From contig JAULSN010000002.1 of NCBI GenBank assembly GCA_033439765.1, positions 7,068,001 to 7,132,000 of the forward strand: 64,000 bases of DNA, in the 5' to 3' direction. The translations under genes and the position numbers were made by a program. Shown here piece after piece: positions 46,405-58,501 of this stretch (position 1 is its first letter; every line of letters starts with the position of its first letter). The notes below the pieces were generated by a model, which was not told the DNA's origin, did not search any database, and saw nothing but the letters and a program-made list of their open reading frames with translations. The stretch comes from Lasiosphaeria ovina. Lineage: Eukaryota; Ascomycota; Sordariomycetes; Sordariales; Lasiosphaeriaceae.

Positions 46405-48187
46405 GATGGGATTTGGGCAGTCAATTACTTGGCAAGGTAACCGACAATAAATAACCGATCAAAGAAGCGCTGTTCAAGATTGCTAGGTGTGTTGTGAATA
46501 TTTCGTAGTGCGATTAGGACAAGGTCAGGACAACGCAGCGAGGTTGGGAGCTTTCCTTTTTTTTTTGCAGTTTCGAATGAGGTAGTGGAAAGGCAGATGC
46601 CGAGCAGCGAGACCCACAACGCCAAGAACGTGATTTTGCTCGTGACTTTTTCGACGCAAACGGGCAGTCAAATGGGGAGTTCCACAGTGCGAACTCGACT
46701 TATCTGGCCTGGCCGCATCCTCTTTGCACTGTACGCGTTTCATCCCCCATTTTTCCCGCCTTCGCCATCGGCCACAAACCGCGGTCACGCGTCGAATTGC
46801 GGATTTGCTTTTTTTCCTTTTCTTTCCTTTTTTCTTTTTTAAAGTTACTTTCACGTTTTCCTGACCAGGCACTTTATCTCCAGGCAGGTCACACCTTAAA
46901 TCTTTGATGACACGCTACAAATTCACGGCGCACAGGTCTAGTGCGCAATAGCGTTGGCCTAGGCCCCGTTTTGAATATCCGTCGACGGAAGCCACTCGCA
47001 AAAGTGACGTGTCTCCCTAGGTAGCCCCTCGACAGCCCCCGTTCTGCTATGGCCAAATCAATGCATATTAGAGTGCCGCCGTGAATCTGGGGCACCTCTA
47101 AAGTAATGGATGTTCCCTTGCGTTGCGTCTAGACTAGATGGAAACCCAAGGCACATGTCTAGATTTTGGTGCAAGTGATTTTCTCTAATTGCAGCAAATG
47201 GCACGTCCAAGTGTCCAGACGCAAGGAATCTATCCTAGCGATGGGCCGCAAAGGAAACTATCAATTACAGAGTAGGGTAGAGTACAAGGAATTAACTAGC
47301 TTCGAAGCATATCGTAGCGGTAGCCAGCTAAGAATTGATGCAAGAGCGGCTGCAAAGATTGTACTCAATAAGGCACCTAGGTATTATTTTGCTAAATCAT
47401 CTGACAAGGACGGAAGGACCCTCTCGGACCTTGGGTTGCTCGCTCCCCCTCCATATTTACCGCTGCTGAGTTTTGACCGTCACTTTCGTCTTTGCTATCT
47501 GAGTGCGAACGGTGGTCCTAGCAGCTACGGCTCGTACGGTGTCGCCAAGAAATGGCCCTTGCTTGCAAAATTGACCATTTTCCCCCCCGCTTATGCAAAT
47601 GCCTGCTTTTCCTTCCTTTACACCCTCCCTTGCGTTCGGAATACCCTCATTTCGACTGCATCCCTTGCATCGGAGATTCCTTTCGATTCTACGGCCTCCT
47701 TTTTGCCCGCACTGCCTGCCCTGAATACGGACTTCCGTGGAGATATTCAGTGATCTTGTTGGCTAAAAGAAGATGGTATTTTACCTGTATTTTAGACCTA
47801 TCTAGCCAGACAATTCAATGCTCAGTCAATCCAGATCACGTGCAACATACAGTTTAGATGCGTGCCCATAGTTCTAAGTACCTAAATTTATTTACTTTAA
47901 TGAAGCTTGGCTTGTCTATCCTTCCCGAGGGGTGGTACCTTAGCACAACTTATCATGTGTCTACCTACTTTAATAATATTAAGCGTGGCAATTTGTTTTT
48001 ATTGCATGTATTTTTGCTTTTCTAACGTTTTCATCTGTTGGGGACCTGCTTTTTACTCTGATCTACTATGTTCGTTTGAACTCTTTTACGTCGGGTCATT
48101 ATTCAAGCGGAAAGCATTTGTGATTTTTGTGAAACTGAATTCATGTGCCGCAGCTATTTGATTTCTTAAAAACTGAATTTACATTTC
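46405..48187. other. intergenic, AT-rich
   Basis: Upstream of the GYF gene. From about 46900 the GC content falls, and 47860-48180 is very AT-rich. A + strand ORF at 47166-47753 has no family match (see findings). No RNA gene seen. Confidence 0.5.
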
Positions 48188-49650
48188 CTACTGAACCTTA
48201 TGCTCCAACTCTCTCACTGAAAACTCGAGCATTTCATTCGACGGCACTGCGTTTTCATCACGCAGCTTGTGGGCTGTCTGGACACCAGCGACTGGCACGT
48301 GGAACTCAAACTGTTTACTGCCGTCGCCACCTGCAATTCCGGAAATCGGATATGGAAATAGCAGATACTCGGGCAGTAGGCCCAGCTGGCGGAGCACGGT
48401 GCCCTGGTCCCAGGCAATGTGTTCGTGATAGAGGCGGTCGCCGCGGATGTTGACGATGGCAGTGAAGGGGATGCTCAGCGGCAGGAAAGTGGGCGGGATG
48501 CCAGGGATGCTGTACAGGCATTTGCGCACAGAGTCAGTAGAGTACTAATATGAATCAAAGTATCGGTAACGAATACCTACAGCCAGTCGATGACGCGGTC
48601 GTGGGTGCAGTTGAACAGGAACTCGTCGACAATGCGATCGACACCAACAGTCCTGCTGATCAGCTCCAGAGCAGCATCGTCGGAGTTGCTGAATATGAAG
48701 TGGTCGCAGTAGAAGCTGGCCAGGCTCTGGCGGCCGATGCCGCCCGTCAGAGTGGGCACATGGTTGACATAGGGCTCAGCCACCATGGTAGCCATAGTCT
48801 CTTCGACGCTGCGGTCGGCGAATTCATAACGCGTGTGGTCGTCCCAGATAGCCTCCAGGTCGAAATAGGGGCCGTTCGTCAGGGGTTTTAGGAATGCCAA
48901 CGACCGCGTATGCGCCACGGCTGCAGAGCTAGAGCGGTAGTCTGCATGAGTTGGGATACTGAACATGTCGCCGGATCCTGGGTACGTGTGAACGGCATGT
49001 CCCTCTTTGCCCAGCACCGGTTCATGAATGCCATGGCTGTTCTTGGCCAGGTGGCAGAGGACCGGGGCCGGCACTTCTACATTCGGGTTACAACCGTAGA
49101 AAACAGCCGCAACGATCTCGGGATGTGCTTGGACAGCCTTTATAAGGCTTTCGCTGACTTTTCTGTGAATGACTTCAAATCTCAAATCACATCAGCCATC
49201 TGCAATAGAGTAATGGCATAAAGCCACAAAGTTGAAAGAGCCAGCATGAACTCAAAGCAGATATGAAACCTTAGACGTCGACAAACCATAATCAGGTTAA
49301 TCAACAACAAAGTGGCACCACGCACCAACAAGGCCGACCTTGTCCACAGAGGAACACTCGGGCAGCTTCGCAAGCTCGGCCAGGGCAACAGCCAGCTGGC
49401 AAGGCAGCGCGGAGGCGGAGGCGTGGTCGTCGACGCGGATCTGCGCGACGGCGTAGCCTTCCTCGGCCCACTTCTGCAGCGGTGGAGGGTCGAGCGTCTT
49501 GCCGTGGCGGCTCAAGTCGAGGTCGGCGGCGACAACGAGGATCAACCCGGGACCCGTGCCCCGCCACGAAAGCGGGGGTTGCATGGAGATTTCAGCCGTC
49601 ACTTCGACGCATGGCGCGCTAGGCCCAGCCAGGGGTGGCTTGGAGCTCAT
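48188..49650 (-). CDS. dienelactone-hydrolase-like protein with SnoaL-like C-terminus
   Basis: Three exons, about 49322-49650, 48581-49180 and 48188-48509, give 416 residues. The start MSSKPPLAGPSAPC is the first ATG. Residues 1-195 resemble a dienelactone hydrolase fold (GLILVVAADLDLSRHGKTLD, EEGYAVAQIRVDD, DKVGLVG, HPEIVAAVFYG), but the nucleophile motif is not clear, so activity is doubtful. Residues about 235-416 follow the SnoaL/NTF2-like pattern found fused in fungal homologues: YCDHFIFSNSDDAALELISR, IVDEFLFNCTHDRVIDWL, IPFTAIVNIRGDRLYHEHIA. The second intron (GTAGGT to GTACAG) is clean. The first has a weak donor (GTGGTG) and must use a downstream acceptor because all three frames after the better TTGCAG are closed. 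Substrate unknown. Confidence 0.75.
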
Positions 49651-52124
49651 TGTTCTGACTGAAGCCTCGATGTGAGTGAGGGGAGCTAGTTTGGGTGACA
49701 ACCTGATGGCTCGATGGGTGGTGGTGATATCGCGGGGTTTGTTGATGGTGGAGAATGAGGAGGAGGCGGGTGGAGGATGATCACCAATGTCTTGGCCTGT
49801 CTCACCCTTTACTCAGACTTGGACATGTCTGGCCAGCCGCACTTCTGCGAGCAACTTGGAGATGATGTAACGAGGACATCCTAGTTATGTTAGTGCAGTG
49901 TGACTGCGACTTTTTTGTCTATGGTAGTTTTGTCTAAGGTAGTCATCTCATCTACGGAAGCGCGAGTGCCCATGTTCTTCTACATTCCAGTCGATACACA
50001 GCATCTGCTACAAGTAAACAAACACCGTATGTACAGCACCTAGCTGACAACTTCGGCCTCCCCAATCCAACAGTCGGCAAGAGAATCAAGCCTCGGTGCG
50101 AGACAGTGGGTCTACCGTGCGCTATGATCTGTCAAATAATGACCTTCTCCGCATCTTGGCATATGGCTACGTCTCTAGCATCTGCCCTTGATAGGAATAG
50201 GAAACATCTCCACGGGCTAACCAGCGCTTGGCCCGTGAACCAGCTACTCTGACCCAAGACTTGGGGTACGCTTGCCTGTACTGGAAGGGCCCGAAGTCGC
50301 GTCTTCCACAGAGGGCCGTAGGGGATTCGTAGCGTGTTTGTCTCCACTGTCAGTGAGCGGAATGGCCATGACGGCGGTGGAGTCTGTGGGCCAGGCTCTG
50401 GGACTAGGCCGGGTCCAGCACGTGTATTCAACTTCCACTCAGGGAGACACGAGGCTCGAGCACCGTGGAAAGCCCCGCCTTGTGGACTCGGTATTCAGAC
50501 GGCCCACTCGGAGTGTTCTGTTGTCTAACCGTCCGTGGTTCGAGGTTCCGGGCCCGGTCTCCGAAGGACTCGAAATGTGGTGCAATCTCAAGAAACTAGA
50601 ACAAGGCGAGGAGTTAGACAAAGAAGAAGAAATCGCGCAAGTCAACAAGCAAAGAAGGCCCTTGGAAAATAGGGCAAGTATTAGCTAACAATACTCCCCC
50701 TTGGCGTTGCATTTTTATTGGTGGCTATACCAATACAAGGACCTCCATATGTTACACCGCAGGCTTGGTTCTTACCTCAGGACTATTCAAGACAAGCAGC
50801 AGCAAGTTCACTCAGCAAGCGAGCCGAGCGGTGGTTGACTGACCGTGGACGGGTCGAATCTCAAAATTCTCCACGAGACATCGCGGGGAAGCATGTTCGT
50901 CCGGTGCTGAGCAGGTGCGTGCAGATCCAATATCCACATACGACATGACAGATCACATCAGCCCTACTCCTTGTCGAGCTTGCCCGTATCCACGGCTGGC
51001 GGACACCCTTCACTTTTGTTCACGTCCACGACCAACGCCGAAGCTTGACCGACGTCTCTCCCCGTGCGAGACTTCGAGGCATCGTCTTAAGCACAAGGAG
51101 TGCTCCGGAGTGCAATGGCAATATATTCAGGGCCCCGGGACTCGGCAATGACGGCCGTCGCTTCTACGTCGCAGGTCGGTACCGGCGATGTCTCATGGCG
51201 CGTTAGGATTTTTTTTTTGCCGTTGCATGCAGCCCTGGGGTTTTCTCGGTAAATCCTGCGGCCAAGGTAGGGAGGTGGTGATTGATGATGCAACGCCCCA
51301 AAACGCATCCAAACCGGGTGAGTACTTCCTCAAAGTGCCGTGTGTGACACTGCATCTGCGAGCAGCAAGCCGGCATCATACCTTCCAACTCGGCATCCGA
51401 GCTCACCTTACCGGGTGGGAAAGCTGTCAACTCAACTCTGTGAGCTGCCCAAACAAGAAGAAGACGCAGGTTATTCCATTTCACCCGCCCCCTAGGGTCG
51501 CATGATAGCCAAGACCACTAGGCTGGTACTACCCGACGAGAACTACACGTGTAGGTAAATAAACGAGATCTCCAGGCCTATCGTACCCTCACTGCCACCG
51601 TTCGAGTACATGACCTTCCATCCACATCCGCATTCGCTGCCCTCAGAGTCTGCTAGTGCGCGGCTAGTGCTCCCGGCAAAACAGAAGAACGACCTCGACC
51701 TAGCGCCAAGCCAGCACTGGATTGACCGAAGATACCAAACATCAAGGAAACAAAAAGCAACTGGCTTGCGCCGTCTCTACTGGCCACTAAAGCGGCCCAC
51801 GCCAGAGCAAACGTGAAATCGCGCAATGTGTATGGCGGGGCTGGAACGGCGAAAGCAACCGGACTTTGCCCTAGACATGATAGTTGGGAAGCTTGGGGGC
51901 GGCTCTAGCATGCATGCACCCCTGCGTGCCATGCGTCTACCGTCTAGTAGTAGCACAGCCCGAGTCTCGGCAGCAGCCGCCATCACCACCATCAACCGCT
52001 CCGCTAGCAGCGACAGCAGCAGAACCGCTAGCAACAGCAGCAGAACCACTAACAGCAGCAGCATCAGGATCAGTCCGTGAACGGTCCCCGCGCCATCGCA
52101 ATCCACAGGCCGGGCTCGCAGGCC
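49651..52124. other. 2.5 kb intergenic region
   Basis: Lies between two - strand genes. Holds the copia-type LTR relic (50519-50702) and an AGC-rich stretch at 51975-52070 beyond the nucleotidase stop. Short ORFs on both strands are not convincing. Confidence 0.5.
50519..50702 (-). mobile_element. copia-type LTR relic with adjacent polypurine tract
   Basis: On the - strand, CCAAGGGGGAGTAT (50691-50704) is directly followed by TGTTAGCTAATACTTGC and continues about 172 bases to GGTTAGACAACA at 50519. The TG...CA ends and the GGGGGAGTAT tract just before TGTTAG are the usual layout at the 3' LTR of Ty1/copia elements. No integrase or reverse transcriptase could be read on the internal side (above 50705), so this is at best a remnant. 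A second LTR and target duplication were not found. Confidence 0.4.
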
Positions 52125-54390
52125 TTACCGCTTTCCGTCGTCGCCAACCATCAGGATGCGGCCCTCGACCTTGGGCGAGATGGCCTTGGTCCAGGGCACA
52201 GCCCCCTCGCCGTCGGGCAGGCTGTCGCAGGCCTGGCCCCGGACGCCCGCCAGGCGGCACCACTTGCCAAAGACGCGGCGCATGGTGCGCAGCTCCCGAT
52301 CGACATCGCGCACGTCCTGGGCGTAGCTGCTGTCGCCGCCAGCGTCCTCGTGGTCCGTGTCGTCGTCGGCGTTCTCGACCAGCGGCGTGACGCTAGACCG
52401 CCGGTCGCGCAGCTTGGTGGGCGTCCATTCGGCCCAGCTCTCGCGGCTGTCCCTGGTGTCGGTCCTGGACAGCCCCGGGCCGCCGGCGGGAGACGACGGC
52501 GACTCCTCGACGACAGCGGCGGACGACGGGTCGACGACGGGGTGGCTCTTGGCGACGTCGGACCCGACGCGGTGCCAGTGGCGGTCGAGCGACGGGCCCC
52601 AGCGCGACCACCGGTCCATGACGCGCAGCGACATGAAGTACTGCCGCAGCATGGCCGAGATGAGCATGCCGTTCTCCTCCGACACCACCTCCTCGCACAC
52701 GCCGCCCTCGGGCTGTACCAGGAGACTGTCGTAGCCGTCCTTGCCGCGCGCCATGTACCCGCGCGTGGCAAGGACGTAGATGCGCTCGGCGTCGAGAGCT
52801 GCGCCGGCAATCTCGACCCAGAGGATACGAGATCCGGGGGGCTTGGCGGGGTCGAACTTGAACTTGATGTTCGAGACCTGCGGGAACCGGCCTGCAACAA
52901 ACGAGTCAGCAAGCTACAGCAAAAGTAAAAGGCCAAGTGGGAAGGCACCAGCCACTTACCCTCCAGGGCCGGGTACATGGACACGCTGTTCTCCAGGGCG
53001 TCCCATATGGCCTGGCCCGAGGCCTTGATGACGACGACGGGGTCTTCGAAGGGGAAGCAGTCGGTGATGTCCTTGACGCGGACGGGCCCGGGCGTGTAGA
53101 TCTGATCGCCGCGGATGGTGCCGGCCGCCATGAGCGCGCACTCGGCCTCGTAGTGATGGCGCATGATGTCGCAGACGAAGTTGCCTAGGTTGCTCTCGCG
53201 CAGCCGCACCGTGGTGAAGCGCGCGTCCAGCGGCGCTGCCGTCCAGCCGATGGGCCTTTCGAGGCTCTTCTTCAGCCGCGCCGTGAGCTTGTCGACGAGC
53301 GCAAGCGTCTCGCCGTCCTCAGGGATGGCCTTGACCACGTCGCGGCGCCAGATGTCTACGTCCCACCGCCTGTCAGGTGACGTGGACCGGCGGAGCTCGA
53401 GGTAGCTAAGCTGCTTGAAGTCGCTGCCGGACCGCAGAACGTGGGTGCCGTTGATGAGGCTGTGGGCGTAGAAGTGGTCGTGGCCGCCCAGGATGATGTC
53501 TATAACGCCGCCCAAGTTCTCGGCGAGCTTGTTGTCGTTGGGCTCGCGCTGGTGAGTCAGGGCGATGACGATGTCGGCGCCGTCGGCACGCAGCTGCGGC
53601 ACCAGCTCGCGCGCAACCTCGCTGGCGGACCGGTAGATGAGGTTCGGCGGGAGCGAGTTGATAGTATCAAGCCACTCACGCTCGCCGAGACCGAGCAGCC
53701 CGATCTTGATGCCGTTCGACGCCGTGATCATGTGGGTGCGTTTGGCATTGCCGAGAGGGACGCCGTCTCCCAGCGCAGGGTCGAGCACGTTGGCTAGCAG
53801 CCAGGGGAAGTCGCACTTGGACGTTAGATGGCGGAACTGCATGACGCCAAAGTCGAGATCATGGTTCTACGTGTGATTGCGGCAAGTGATATGGCCAAGC
53901 TGTCAGCAACCCCCGTTCAAAGGTACAGGTCTATGGCATCTGTCAGGCAAGTGATAGGAACCGACCTACCCCGACACAGGCACAGTGAGTCCCGATCTTG
54001 TTCAGAAGCGGGACCATATGGGCACCTATAACCTCAAATTAGCTGGAGGAGATGATACAGTACAGTAGGTACCAGTGCTATCACTGGCCATATGTACACG
54101 CCTTTTGTCACGGAACTCTCTAAGCTCGGATTGAAGACATCGCCAGAAAAGAGCGTGACCAGCTCGGGTTGGCCGTGGAACCGCTCGCCGTCACGGTATT
54201 CGTTGCATAGAGACACGAAACGCGCAACGCCGCCGACCGGCTCCGAAGACGAGGGGTCGAGGTGGTAGACATCATTGAAGTGGAGTAGTCGCAAGTCGGG
54301 CGGCGGCGGCGACTCTGGCGAGAGCCGGCCCGAGCTGAACGTCACGGTGGCCGCAGCGGACGGCTCGGCCGTCGTCTCCGAGGGTCCCAT
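52125..54390 (-). CDS. 5'-nucleotidase/calcineurin-like metallophosphoesterase
   Basis: Exons 54102-54390, 53970-54025, 52960-53866 and 52125-52891 give 672 residues from MGPSETTAEPSAAAT. The metallophosphoesterase motifs are in order: LRLLHFNDVYHL (about 33-44), LFSGDVFNPS (about 80), CVGNHDLDFGVMQF across the second-third exon join, ALTHQREPNDN and GGHDHFYAHS. The UshA-type C-terminal domain follows (RLRESNLGNFVCDIMRHHYE, PFEDPVVVIKASGQAIWDAL), then GYMARGKDGYDSLL. The last 130 residues are Ser/Thr/Asp-rich and poorly conserved. There is no signal peptide, so a cytosolic enzyme acting on nucleotides or related phosphoesters is likely. The first intron appears to be of GC-AG type (AAAG|GCGTGT), the only phase-consistent solution found. 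Confidence 0.88.
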
Positions 54391-55439
54391 TACGAGCGGC
54401 GAACGGTATTGGTGGTAGGCACTTTTGATCAGAGAGCCGGGGCCAATGTCAAAAGACCGGGCTTTGAGAACTGAGTACGCTGGCTTTCCAAGACACTGGA
54501 ACTTTTGAGCCTGAGGTATGTGAAGTTCATGCAGCACATCAGCTCAGTATCGAGATGTTGCTGTGCTACTAGCTGGAGGCCGCTGCTAGTACCCACGGTG
54601 CGCTCCGTTGATGCTTTTCATTGGCCTGCAATGCACGGTACGGAGTAGGGAGTCAGCGGGTTACCTGAGGGAATCGTGTCTACAATCAGGAGGTGACTTG
54701 GCTCGTGGCGGAAACCTCAAACTTCCCATCCAACTTCCCATCCAAAAAGGCCAGCTAGGTTCTCGTGCTCGCAAACTGTACAATGGATACGCTGCAACAC
54801 TGCTGCAGGTCGAACAATATGGAACAGACGCACAGAGAATGATCTCAGCTGAGTTGGTTCAAGCGAAGACGAGGCTCAAACACCAAGCTCTGGGCTGACG
54901 ATTACCCGGACGTTGCATCGAATTAATTCAAGGACGGCAGCCATGTGCGGGGATTGATTCCTTTGAAGCCCCTGGTTTCCAGGCTTGAGGGCGCCAAGCA
55001 AACCAACGAGCTGAGGGCCCCCACATGTCACCAAAGGGATAAAATCCAGGTGAACGACGGCGAGCGATTGGCCTCTCGAAGGTCAACTCAAAGTCTGGAA
55101 TCCATCCAAATACTTCCATGGAGCACCCGCGCCTTCCAGTTCCTGCCTCTTGCCCTGACAAACCCGTCGGGCCCTCCCATGCACATGCACACGCAGTGGA
55201 CATGGACGCCCTTCTTATTACCGCCTGCAACTACCCCGCAACGCAACAACGATGCGGGCGGGTGCTGCGGGGCAATGCGCAAATACGCAAATACGCAGCA
55301 GGGAAATTTGGCACTCGCCCCGGGTTGGCCAAGGAGAAAAGGACGATATATAGCTGCGTCGTAATCGAGAGAAGAGACGAATTTTCCATTCGAGACTAGC
55401 AGAAGACCAGAAGACGTGACATACGAAACACCAGCTCCA
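54391..55439. other. divergent promoter region
   Basis: Separates the nucleotidase (-) and GNAT (+) starts. Contains one GTACGGAGTA motif (54638-54647) and a direct repeat of AACTTCCCATCC at 54720-54745. No gene seen. Confidence 0.5.
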
Positions 55440-56098
55440 ATGGCATCCAGCAGCCCCGCTGTCCGCCACGCGCGGCGAGAAGGTTTGTTCACCTTGCCCC
55501 CGGCGCTCCGACTCCCGAGGAAAAGGAAAGACCGCTCCTGCTAACATTCCGTCCCAAACCCTCAGACGTCCCCGCCATCCTGGACCTGATCCGCGAGCTG
55601 GCTGACTACGAGCACGAGCTGCACAGCGTCGAGGCCACCGAGGCCAAGCTCCTCGACACCATCGCCTTCGCGCCGTCCGCGGCGGACGAACCCTCGGTGA
55701 CCAGGGCGGCGGCGCCAAAGGGCCTGCCCAACACGGAGCCCATCTCGCCGACAAAGCCGGCGCGGTGCCTGATCCTGCTGACGCCCGCCGGCGTGCCCGC
55801 CGGCATTGCCCTCTACTTCTACAACTACAGCACGTGGCGTGCGCGGGCCGGTATCTACCTCGAGGACCTGTACGTCAAGCAGAGCGAGCGCAAGCACGGC
55901 TACGGGAAGCGCCTGCTGGTCGAGCTGGCCAAGGAGGTGGTGACCATGGAGGGCGGACGGCTCGAGTGGAGCGTGCTCAAGTGGAACACGCCGTCGATCC
56001 AGTTCTACGAGAGCATTGGCGCTCGCATGATGAGCGAATGGGTGGGCATGCGCGTCGATGGCGACGGCCTGACAAAGCTGGCCTCGCTGCTGGACTGA
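55440..56098 (+). CDS. GNAT-family N-acetyltransferase (diamine acetyltransferase-like)
   Basis: Two exons (55440-55482 and 55566-56098) give 191 residues starting MASSSPAVRHARRED. The acetyl-CoA fold is clear: VPAILDLIRELADYEHELH (helix 1), AGIALYFYNYSTWRARAGIY and LEDLYVKQSERKHGYGKRLL, the last holding the R-x-x-G-x-G/A pyrophosphate loop (as RKHGYGK, about residue 123-129). The end has the usual NTPSIQFYESIGARMMSEW. The pattern DYEHE near the N-terminus and LEDLYV resemble spermidine/spermine and thialysine acetyltransferases, so a polyamine-like amine substrate is inferred. A 35-residue loop (ADEPSVTRAAAPKG and onward) is larger than usual. Shares a 1.05 kb divergent promoter with the nucleotidase gene. 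Confidence 0.88.
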
Positions 56099-56377
56099 AC
56101 GAACAACGAACGGCGTTCTCAGGATAGGCGGCGGCAAGGGAACGAGGCTGGTAAAACGTAGATCTGTATATCGAGGTAATGTGCCCCCTGCCCACCGCAC
56201 GGATGTCCGGCGGTTGGCGATAGACAAAACCAAAACAAAAGATCAGACAAGGACCTTGGGCTCTATCTCCCTTTCACCTTGTTTATGGCGTCATTAGATC
56301 CTCTTTGAGGCCGAGTAATCCTTCGCGTTTTGATATCCGACCTTAAGAGGACGGATCTTCGCCTCCAGCTTCGAGTC

Positions 56378-57490
56378 TTATCCTCTTCCGCTCTTTGCGC
56401 GAGAGGCCGGTTGAATCGAGTTTTTGGCTTGCGGTTTGTCGTCAAAAGAGATGCCCTCAAAGATCTCGGCACGGGCTTGATTCGCCACCGGAGGTTCAAA
56501 TCTGACCTTCCCCCATTTAATGTCCCAGCCATCGCCAGTGGGCTTTTTCTCCATGTAAGACGACATCATGAAAACATCCCCCACTACACTCCGCCAGGTC
56601 CGCGGCGTGAATTTTCCCTCGTGGATTGCCCGGGTGTCCCCCATCGGGGACGTATCGTCCACAGCACCGCTCAGCAGTTTATTCCGCCGGCTCTTCTGTA
56701 TATCAGCAAAGGCAACGCGTCTTGTGGCGTACAGCTTCCAGTCCCAGCGCTCGCCCTCTTTCGGCGAGCTGCTCTGCGCAACGGTACGGCGCGGCGGAGC
56801 CCACGGGTTCTTTGTCGTCTCGTTATTCCCAAGACTCAAGTCGCGAAGCATTTCCCATTCTTTTTTGGGCAAGGGAGGCATGACCCGCTCGAGCATATTC
56901 CTCCACCATTTCCGTAACCTAGAACGCGCAAGCTTGGCGGAAGGTGGCCTTCCCCAAATGGTTTCCTTGAGCACGACATTGGTCGGGTCTAGTGTCTTCC
57001 CAGCGACGCTCGGCCTCGGAGAATTGTCGAAGGGATTCAATGCCTGCGACTTGAGGAACGCTTGCAGCTTCTCAAAATTCCACCGGTCGAGCCAGTCAGA
57101 ATGCCGGTTCAGTAGGTCCTGGCTTGCCAGCGTCTGCATAAATTTTTCTAGTTCTGCCTCATCGGCGGGAGGCTCCCGGGCAAAGAATTGATGTAAAAGC
57201 TGCCGTCGCCGAAAACCAAGGCGGCCAAAGATTTCGAACAGCACAAAACGCATGCGGGGGAAGTCACCGTTGTTGGCGGCCCGGAGGTACCGGAGCTTAT
57301 GGTTGCCTTTCCGAAGGAGAGTCTTCAGACGTTCTGGGTCTTTAGTGTTCCTGTGGCGGTCGAATCGTGATCTGATGCGTTCACGGGCAACGGGCTGCGC
57401 AAAGGGCGGCAGGTACGACGCCTCGCGAAGCAGGTGCCGAAACATCTGTGATGGGGTTTTGGGGGGTTGGTGGAGGAGCGGACGCGGCAT
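56378..57490 (-). CDS. LYR-motif Cup1-like mitochondrial protein
   Basis: A single exon of 370 residues from ATG at 57490. The N-terminus (MPRPLLHQPPKTPSQMFRHL) is basic and free of acids, as in mitochondrial presequences. It is followed by LREASYLPPFAQPVARERIR and LLRKGNHKLRYLRAANNGDF, which match the LYR/Cup1-like N-terminal domain of fungi. LYR proteins act in mitochondria, many with the acyl-carrier protein, in iron-sulfur or respiratory complex assembly. The rest (NMLERVMPPLPKKEWEMLRD, GERWDWKLYATRRVAF, RTWRSVVGDVFMMSSYMEKK) is conserved-looking and basic but without a known fold. Ends 280 bases from the convergent GNAT gene. Confidence 0.8.
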   Translation of the reverse strand: MPRPLLHQPPKTPSQMFRHLLREASYLPPFAQPVARERIRSRFDRHRNTKDPERLKTLLRKGNHKLRYLRAANNGDFPRMRFVLFEIFGRLGFRRRQLLHQFFAREPPADEAELEKFMQTLASQDLLNRHSDWLDRWNFEKLQAFLKSQALNPFDNSPRPSVAGKTLDPTNVVLKETIWGRPPSAKLARSRLRKWWRNMLERVMPPLPKKEWEMLRDLSLGNNETTKNPWAPPRRTVAQSSSPKEGERWDWKLYATRRVAFADIQKSRRNKLLSGAVDDTSPMGDTRAIHEGKFTPRTWRSVVGDVFMMSSYMEKKPTGDGWDIKWGKVRFEPPVANQARAEIFEGISFDDKPQAKNSIQPASRAKSGRG

Positions 57491-58501
57491 CCTAGCTATT
57501 TGTAGACGACGACGTCGCCTTCTAATACATCTCCAGACTAGGCCGGCGGCGTGTCGTGTCCGTCGTCACCCTAGATGCGTTGCTCACGTGTAGTCGTCCA
57601 GCTGTTACTAATGCGGAGCAAACACTCAAAAGGCTTGGCGCGGATTGTGCTGCGTTTTACCGTTATACCGTCGTGTTGCTGGCTGCGCTGAATGGATGAA
57701 TGAAAGCACGCGCACGCTGCCCCGTCTACCGTCTTTGGAAAGCTGCCTCCGTAGCTGAGGTGCCCGGTTTTCAATGCCGAAAGTTTCACCAGGTACTCAC
57801 CCGACGGCCCTTGATTGGATGCACGAGCTCATTGAGTCTCTTGGTGGTCTGTGCTCCTGGCACGCAAAAACTCGGTTTCGTTGTCTCCCCCGCCCGCGTT
57901 CCCTCCAGTGAAGCGAGCCCCGCTGGGCCGTGCTGCTCATCTCACTCAGGACGCGCCCGTGCCAAAACCTGACACGACCGCCAGAACACGAAAATCGCAC
58001 GTCGCCATCCCAGCTTAATTGAAATTCCAAAAGGGGAACAGCCTTCGCTCGACATTCTGCGACAGGGTTCCTTGCTATCAAGCTGCGGTGTGCGAGTCAC
58101 ATATCTCAACCTCGTGTGCTCTGCCTCTTGTTCTTCACCCACCTTGGTATCCGCGCCGCGCCAACAATACCCTTTCTTCTGCGCTGCAGCGACTCGATTC
58201 GAGCTGCAAGCGCATCGACTAAGGTAACAACCTGGTTCACACGTCCCCTCCGCGGTCCACTGCGACGCACCGTCCTCGCTTGCTCCTCTCGTCGTTGCAG
58301 GGGCCATCCTCTCTCGTTTTGCGCACACAATTCGCCATCACCGCTCCCTTCATCCATCTCGGCCAGCGTTGTTGGAAACCATCGTCGGATTTCCACTGGC
58401 GGCCGACAAAAACAAACTATAACAAACTATTGTCGCTCTCTCTCCTCCCAATACCCAACACCCCAACTTTTTCACGTGCGTCTGACTTGGATGGGCGACT
58501 G
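57491..58501. other. divergent promoter and Mbp1 leader
   Basis: Separates the Cup1-like (-) and Mbp1 (+) starts. The 500 bases before the Mbp1 ATG are pyrimidine-rich (CTCTCTCCTCCC near 58437), typical of a fungal leader. The open frame seen upstream of 58502 has no conserved content. No gene seen. Confidence 0.5.

Noticed and set aside
51826..52080. Ser-rich 84-codon ORF on the + strand
   Set aside because: Product of the AGC-type simple repeat beyond the nucleotidase stop; no start context or motif.
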